Of a DNA stretch of 36,758 nt, positions 32,552 to 36,758 are shown one piece after another. Under the pieces are notes generated by a model. It worked only from the letters and a program-made list of their open reading frames with translations, did not search any database and had not been told where the DNA came from. The stretch is from an uncultured Lachnospiraceae bacterium (GTDB lineage: Bacteria > Bacillota > Clostridia > Lachnospirales > Lachnospiraceae): positions 1-36,758 of the forward strand of contig CANQHX010000011.1 in assembly GCA_947623905.1 (NCBI GenBank). The letters are read 5' to 3'. Position 1 is the first letter of the stretch, and every line of letters begins with the position of its first letter. Made by a program: the position numbers and the translations under genes.

Positions 32552-33187
32552 ATGATGGATAAGGTCATTGAAAACAATCAGGTGTCAATTGTAGGTGTGA
32601 TCAGCAGCCAGTTTCAGTTCAGCCATGAGATATTCGGGGAAGGATTTTATATGGTGGATATCGTGGTGAAACGGCTCAGCGATTCTTCTGATATTATACC
32701 GCTGATGGTGTCGGACCGTCTGCTGGATGTGACAGAAGATATGGAGGGACGGCAGATTCGGGTTATGGGGCAGTTCCGTTCCTATAACCGCCATGAAGAA
32801 AAACGCAACCGTCTTGTATTGTCTGTATTTGCCAGGGAAGTGGAATTTCTGGACGAGGAAGAGGACGGGGTCAAGACCAATCAGATCTTTCTGGACGGGT
32901 ACGTGTGCAAGGAGCCTATTTACCGCAAGACCCCTCTGGGCAGGGAGATCGCGGACCTGCTCATCGCCGTCAACCGGCCCTATGGGAAATCGGACTACAT
33001 CCCCTGTATCTGCTGGGGGCGCAATGCCCGGTTCGCGGCAAATTTCCAGGTGGGCGGACACACCCGCATCTGGGGGCGCATCCAGAGCCGGGAATACATG
33101 AAGAAGCTTACGGAAGAAGAGTCCGAGCGGCGCATCGCCTACGAGGTGTCGGTGAGCAAGCTGGAATACGTGGAGGAAGATGACTGA
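32552..33187 (+). CDS. Single-stranded-DNA-binding-like protein with two OB folds
   Basis: The 211-residue protein has an N-terminal OB-like domain (about 8-100, VSIVGVISSQFQFSHEIFGE, IRVMGQFRSYN) and a C-terminal domain clearly like bacterial SSB (about 110-205, IFLDGYVCKEPIYRKTPLGR, ADLLIAVNRPYGKSDYIPCI, CWGRNA). It lacks the flexible acidic tail ending in DIPF that recruits partners in the main replicative SSB, so it is probably an accessory SSB; the replication SSB should be elsewhere. The start has AAAGGAAG with a longish spacer; ATG 32555 is one codon in. It is divergent from typA. Confidence 0.85.
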   Translation: MMDKVIENNQVSIVGVISSQFQFSHEIFGEGFYMVDIVVKRLSDSSDIIPLMVSDRLLDVTEDMEGRQIRVMGQFRSYNRHEEKRNRLVLSVFAREVEFLDEEEDGVKTNQIFLDGYVCKEPIYRKTPLGREIADLLIAVNRPYGKSDYIPCICWGRNARFAANFQVGGHTRIWGRIQSREYMKKLTEEESERRIAYEVSVSKLEYVEEDD

Positions 33188-33199
33188 CATGACTGACAG

Positions 33200-33244
33200 A
33201 GCAGGCGGCCGGGCAATGGGATTGTTTGGCTGGCCTGCTTGATT
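33200..33244 (+). terminator. Terminator after the SSB-like gene
   Basis: AGCAGGC (33200-33206) pairs with GCCTGCT (33233-33239), with possible GGCC/GGCT pairing inside, followed by TGATTTT. It overlaps the -35 of the next promoter. Confidence 0.6.
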
Positions 33245-33267
33245 TTGTCCGGGGGATACCGTATAAT
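33239..33267 (+). promoter_or_regulatory. Predicted promoter for the glycosyltransferase gene
   Basis: TTGATT (33239-33244) and TATAAT (33262-33267) are 17 bases apart. The leader to the GTG start at 33359 would be about 85 bases. Confidence 0.6.
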
Positions 33268-33358
33268 AAATCTATACTGCGGTCTGAAATGGACCGGCAG
33301 GCTGCCGACGGAAGCGCTGAAAGGGCAGTGTAAAGAATGGCAGGCGCAGGAGGTCCCC

Positions 33359-35296
33359 GTGAATATTTTGCAGAAAACGCTCCACTTGTTAAAAAAGGAA
33401 GGCATATCCTCTTTTTTTTATGTGGCAGGACAAAAACTGAAAAACAGACGGCCTGACAATGAGAAGTATGCCCTGTGGCAGAAGGTCCGCCGCCGGGAGC
33501 GTGAAGATCTTGGGCAGGTGCAGCAGCGGACCGTTGCCCGCCTGCAATGGGACGAAAGCCTGGCAGACAGGGCGAAGACCTGTCAGGCTTCTTTGGCGTG
33601 GATCTATACGGAAGGGTATGAACCGGAAGAACTGCCGGAGATATTCTGGAACTATATGGAGGAGCATCCCGCGTGGAAGTTTGTTTACGGGGACGAGGAT
33701 TATCCGGGAGCGGATGGACGGGAGCCCTACTTCAAGCCGGATTGGTCGCCGGACACGTACCGTTCTTTTGATTATATCGGACCGTGCTTTCTGGTGAAAA
33801 CGGCTCTTTTGCGGAAAGCTCTGGACCGGGAGCCCGGACTGGCCGGGCAGGGCCTTTATGCCCTTGGGCGGTATATCACAGAGCAGCTTGCCCCGGAAGA
33901 GATCGGCCATGTGCCGGAGATATTGAGCCACAGAAAAACCAACCGGTGGCAGGAGACTGTGTCGGGGGACCCCCACGGGAGCGGCCCGGTCTTTTCCACA
34001 GGACACAATGCGGTCCGGTCCGTCGGACAGGCATGGACCTGTCCGGTGTATCCTCTGCCGGAGGATAAGCCTCTCGTGACCATTGTGATACCTTCAAAGG
34101 ATCATGCCGAGCTGCTGGAGCAGTGCGTTCGTTCTGTGGAAGCGCACACCACATACCCCGCCTATGAGTGGGTGGTGGTGGACAATGGCAGCGGCGCCGC
34201 CCAGAAGGCGCGGTATGAACAGCTTTGCGGAAGCACAAAACAGCCCTGTCACTATGTGTATGCCCCCGCGCCCTTTAATTTCTCCGCCATGTGCAACGCG
34301 GGAGCGGCGGCGGGAAACGGGACGCTGTATCTGTTTTTAAACGACGACATGGAACTGCCGGAGGAATCCGCCGGCTGGCTGGAGATCCTGGCGGGACAGG
34401 CCCTGCAGGCCCATACCGGAGCAGTGGGCGCGCGGCTTCGCTATCCCGGCTCTGCGATGATACAGCACGTGGGCGTGGTCAACTATACGTCCGGCGCGGC
34501 CCACATACTGTGGCAGGCGGACGATAGCGGCGTACTGCCGGAGTACCGCAACCGGGCGGTGTATGATTACCTGATCGTCACCGGCGCCTGTATGATGGTG
34601 GAAAAGGAGAAATTCCGCCAGGCGGGAGGGTTTGACGAGGCTCTGGCCGTGACGTTCAACGATGTGGATCTCTGTCTGAAGCTGTGGGAAAACGGATATT
34701 ATCAGGTGGTGCGAAACGATGTGCTGCTGTACCACCATGAGTCGCTGTCCAGAGGGCAGGATGTGCTGGACGAGGAAAAATTCCTGCGGGGATTAAAGGA
34801 ACGGGAAGTGCTGTTTGACCGTCATCCCGCGTGGATCGGAATCGATCCCTTTTACAGTCCCCACCGCACACAGAAGCGGCTGGACAACGGGCTGGACCCG
34901 GCGGCCTATCTGCCCTTGTCCCGTCTGCGTGCCACGGGGGTACTGGGGGCGCCTGCCGGAGAAGGGCAGGTGCGGTATCGTATCCTGCGGGTCCGCCGGG
35001 CCGGCGGCGAGGTGCGCATAGAAGGCTGGGCCTACGCCGCTCATAAAAGGCGGGCGGGAAAGGTCACGCTGGTATTGACGGACGGCAAAGGGCGCCGGTA
35101 CCTGTGCGCCACTGAGCGGGTGTACGATCCCACTGTCACCACAGAAGCCGCCACCGGCCAGAAGCTGAACTTTGCGGGATTTACCTGCCGGGTGGCGGAG
35201 ACTGAACTGCAGGCGGCGGGAGGCGGTCCATGGACGCTGGGCATTTCCGTGTCCGGTCTGTACGCGGCGGACGTGGGCGAACTGCCCATAGATTAA
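33359..35296 (+). CDS. Family 2 glycosyltransferase, 645 aa, with extra C-terminal domain
   Basis: Such enzymes transfer sugars from nucleotide-sugar donors to cell-surface polysaccharides. The protein has an N-terminal half with GT-like landmarks (YGDEDY, FKPDWSPDTYRSFDYIGPC) and a complete GT-A domain from about residue 239: VTIVIPSKDHAELLEQCVRS, VVVDNGSG, FLNDDMEL (the DxD-like metal site, about 326-333) and GACMMVEKEKFRQAGGFDE. The arrangement resembles bacterial O-antigen or rhamnan-type GT2 enzymes. The last 110 residues are a beta-rich domain (EVRIEGWAYAAHKRRAGKVT) that I do not recognise. GTG 33359 has GGAGG five bases upstream; the frame is open to 33239 without such a site. No other polysaccharide genes adjoin it. 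Confidence 0.88.
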   Translation: MNILQKTLHLLKKEGISSFFYVAGQKLKNRRPDNEKYALWQKVRRREREDLGQVQQRTVARLQWDESLADRAKTCQASLAWIYTEGYEPEELPEIFWNYMEEHPAWKFVYGDEDYPGADGREPYFKPDWSPDTYRSFDYIGPCFLVKTALLRKALDREPGLAGQGLYALGRYITEQLAPEEIGHVPEILSHRKTNRWQETVSGDPHGSGPVFSTGHNAVRSVGQAWTCPVYPLPEDKPLVTIVIPSKDHAELLEQCVRSVEAHTTYPAYEWVVVDNGSGAAQKARYEQLCGSTKQPCHYVYAPAPFNFSAMCNAGAAAGNGTLYLFLNDDMELPEESAGWLEILAGQALQAHTGAVGARLRYPGSAMIQHVGVVNYTSGAAHILWQADDSGVLPEYRNRAVYDYLIVTGACMMVEKEKFRQAGGFDEALAVTFNDVDLCLKLWENGYYQVVRNDVLLYHHESLSRGQDVLDEEKFLRGLKEREVLFDRHPAWIGIDPFYSPHRTQKRLDNGLDPAAYLPLSRLRATGVLGAPAGEGQVRYRILRVRRAGGEVRIEGWAYAAHKRRAGKVTLVLTDGKGRRYLCATERVYDPTVTTEAATGQKLNFAGFTCRVAETELQAAGGGPWTLGISVSGLYAADVGELPID

Positions 35297-35308
35297 AGTT
35301 GCAGAGCC

Positions 35309-35476
35309 CTATTGCTCCGGATGGTCTATGGCGTATATGACGCAGGCGATGCCGGCGATCATGGAAAACAGGATGGCGCCGCCCATGGGATCGGCTATGG
35401 CTGCTCCGATAAAAAAGCCGGCAGCGGCGGCCACGATCATAATGATAACAGCTGCGAATGTCTTAAATTTTATCAT
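35309..35476 (-). CDS. Small two-segment membrane protein, 55 aa
   Basis: ATG 35476, with GGAAGAGAG seven bases upstream, opens a 55-codon frame for a very hydrophobic peptide. It has two membrane helices (TFAAVIIMIVAAAAGFFIGA and GGAILFSMIAGIACVIYAI) joined by a short ADPMG turn, and a polar C-terminus HPEQ. The Ala/Gly-rich first helix resembles a glycine-zipper. No function is known. It is convergent with the glycosyltransferase gene (12 bases between stops) and lies 48 bases downstream of the membrane-protein gene on the same strand, perhaps in its transcript. Confidence 0.7.
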   Translation of the reverse strand: MIKFKTFAAVIIMIVAAAAGFFIGAAIADPMGGAILFSMIAGIACVIYAIDHPEQ

Positions 35477-35524
35477 ATCTCTCTTCCTTTCTTCCTGCTG
35501 GGATCGATCCTGTCAGAAACGCGC

Positions 35525-36112
35525 TCAGCGCAGCTTCTTTTTTCTGACCAGGTACACGATGCCTGTGATGACGGCTGTCAGGGGATAGGCTGCCAGCCAT
35601 ATCATATGAAAGGCGATTTTTCTCAGAAGACCGTACATCAGGTCGTCCCGGTCATAGGTGGTGACGGAGGACAGAGTATTGCCGTCCCAGGAAAACCGGA
35701 CGTTTATCACCTTTCCGTTTCTGTGGACATAGGTCAGCACCGGGCTCCCGTCGGGAGCGCAGACCGTTTCCGCCTCATAATCCAGATGGAACGTGCTTTC
35801 CAGGCGTTTATCCGACAGGGTGACGTCAGGGGTGTCAAAGGTCTCTATATATTTGGTAAAGGCTGTCGTGTCCGTGAAGGTCTGCCCGGCGTCCGGGGGA
35901 AGGAGGGACCAGGGGGAGACGAAGCAGTGAAACAAAAGCTGCGTGATGAGAAGGACGCCCACAATGGTCCCGAAAGCGATCCCGCATTTTTTCTGAAGGC
36001 TGTGCAGGCGCAGAGCCTTGTCTCCTTTGAGGACAGGCAGGCTGTACAGTCCTTTTTTTACGGCCAGCTTTTCCGCCAGCCACAGAAGGACAAGCCCCAG
36101 GAGCGTCACCAC
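35525..36112 (-). CDS. Membrane protein of unknown function, in-frame part
   Basis: From GTG 36112 the frame encodes 195 residues: part of a membrane helix (VTLLGLVLLWLAEKL), a second helix (FGTIVGVLLITQLLFHCFV), an outside domain of about 85 residues (SPWSLLPPDAGQTFTDTTAF, FHLDYEAETVCAPDGSPVLT) and a last helix (FHMIWLAAYPLTAVITGIVY) with a basic end. The GTG has no ribosome site and lies inside a helix, so the true N-terminus is further upstream. The same frame continues to about 36280 with coding-like hydrophobic sequence. I do not recognise the family. Confidence 0.7.
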   Translation of the reverse strand: MVTLLGLVLLWLAEKLAVKKGLYSLPVLKGDKALRLHSLQKKCGIAFGTIVGVLLITQLLFHCFVSPWSLLPPDAGQTFTDTTAFTKYIETFDTPDVTLSDKRLESTFHLDYEAETVCAPDGSPVLTYVHRNGKVINVRFSWDGNTLSSVTTYDRDDLMYGLLRKIAFHMIWLAAYPLTAVITGIVYLVRKKKLR

Positions 36113-36297
36113 CAGGCAGCCGTTTATATTGACCAGCAGATAAACGACTGCGGGCGGGTCTACAAAGCGGGAGCTGACGATGTACCCGGGCAGGTCAAAT
36201 ACCCAGAGCGCAACGATGGCGATGATGGTATAGCCTGTGCCGCGGAACAGGTTCCTCTTGCACCGGACTGTTTTTTCTCCTTCCTGCGTTTTTTCAA
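36113..36297 (-). other. Probable N-terminal coding extension, frame broken at an A6 tract
   Basis: The in-frame sequence upstream of 36112 reads KRNLFRGTGYTIIAIVALWV and PPAVVYLLVNINGCLVVTLL, two convincing membrane helices, but has no ATG, GTG or TTG start before a stop. A TTG at 36297 in another frame begins MKKRRKEKK, a typical positively charged N-terminus. The two frames join if the A6 run at 36271-36276 (T6 on the plus strand) had one more base. TTG 36297 to the stop at 35525 is 773 nt, one short of a multiple of three. The joined protein would have 257 residues and four membrane segments. Confidence 0.6.
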
Positions 36298-36430
36298 TCG
36301 TCGTCTTTCTCGCTGAAAATTTCCGGTGTTAGCGCTCGGGGGCGGGCAATGCCCGCAGATGGGCAACGAAAATGAAATGATTGCGAAAAAACACCCTCGC
36401 GCACTTCGTTGGCACACAGTCTTTTGTGCG

Positions 36431-36463
36431 GAAAAGAAAATCCCACAGAGTTTTCTCTGTGGG
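36431..36463 (-). terminator. trxA: trxA intrinsic terminator
   Basis: CCCACAGAG (36442-36450) and CTCTGTGGG (36455-36463) form a perfect 9-bp stem with a 4-base loop. On the minus strand it is followed by ATTTTCTTTT. It ends the trxA transcript. The rest of 36298-36534 holds no gene; a further small hairpin, GCGGGC-AAT-GCCCGC, lies near 36346-36360. Confidence 0.85.
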
Positions 36464-36534
36464 AGGAGAACCAACTTGCCTGCGCGGTTGCCGACCGAGC
36501 ACCAAAGACGGTTCCTCGCTGCGAGTGCCAGCGA

Positions 36535-36758
36535 TTAAATTCCAAGGAGGCGCAGGATCTCTGACTTGGGGATGACGCCCACAGAGTTCTTGACGACCTC
36601 GCCGTTTTGGAACACCAGCAGCGTGGGCACGCTCATGATGCCGTAGCGGACGGCCAGATCCTCGGCCTCGTCGATGTCGATCTTCGCGATGGTGGCGCCG
36701 GTTTCGCCGGCGACCTCCTCCAGCACCGGCGCCAGCGCCTTGCAGGGGCCGCACCAGG
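36535..36758 (-). CDS. trxA: Thioredoxin, 5' end outside window
   Basis: About 74 C-terminal residues are visible. The redox-active WCGPC motif lies at the very edge of the window, followed by KALAPVLEEVAGE, the strand IAKIDIDEAEDLAVRYGIMS, the cis-proline loop VPTLLVFQNGEVV and a final helix (PKSEILRLLGI). This is the normal thioredoxin order, so the protein is the general disulfide reductase rather than a specialised fold variant. The missing part should be about 30 residues. A strong terminator follows at 36431-36463. Confidence 0.93.
   Translation of the reverse strand, partial: WCGPCKALAPVLEEVAGETGATIAKIDIDEAEDLAVRYGIMSVPTLLVFQNGEVVKNSVGVIPKSEILRLLGI

Noticed and set aside
36298..36534. 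Open frames between trxA and the membrane protein gene
   Set aside because: They run through the trxA terminator and small hairpins and have no ribosome site or family motif, so the stretch is treated as non-coding.

Overview
The window looks like chromosome of a GC-rich, endospore-forming, anaerobic member of the Clostridia, most like Lachnospiraceae. Evidence: a spoIIAA-spoIIAB-sigF operon, spoVAD and spoVAE, oxygen-sensitive glycyl-radical fermentation (pflB/pflA), a corrinoid/RACo module, and Shine-Dalgarno sites close to AGGAGG. The family assignment is inferred from protein style and gene order, not from a marker search. I see no rRNA, tRNA, CRISPR array, insertion sequence or phage genes.

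Layout. Positions 1-894 (minus strand) hold a truncated pectate-lyase-like lipoprotein and a CYTH-domain protein. Positions 1145-11439 (plus) hold a protein-quality-control and translation block: tig, clpP, clpX, lon, engB, valS, a 53-codon gene and a zinc-ribbon/TPR membrane protein. Positions 11528-15751 (minus) look like one envelope-signalling operon: an ECF sigma factor, a membrane anti-sigma/sensor gene split by a frameshift, and two lipoproteins, one of which shares its C-terminal domain with the sensor. Positions 15903-17389 (plus) are the sigma-F operon. Positions 17460-18974 (minus) carry spoVAE and spoVAD without spoVAC, and a 112-nt inverted repeat lies where spoVAC might be expected.

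Positions 19142-23268 carry a Crp/Fnr-type regulator divergent from pflB-pflA, with well-formed promoters and a candidate operator between them. Positions 23374-28875 carry a DUF362 protein, a B12-binding corrinoid protein, a PocR/AraC regulator, a RACo-like ferredoxin-ASKHA activator and a small papain/C39-like protein. This has the parts of a corrinoid methyl-transfer system, but no substrate methyltransferase is in view. Positions 28841-36758 carry a MATE exporter, typA, a two-OB-fold SSB-like protein, a large family-2 glycosyltransferase, a 55-residue membrane peptide, a frameshifted membrane protein, and the 3' part of a thioredoxin gene.

The most interesting places are the sigma/sensor/lipoprotein module (11528-15827), the corrinoid module without a methyltransferase (24453-28191), and the spoVAD-crp gap (18975-19141). 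Two genes need a frame change to read through; sequence error and true inactivation cannot be separated from here.
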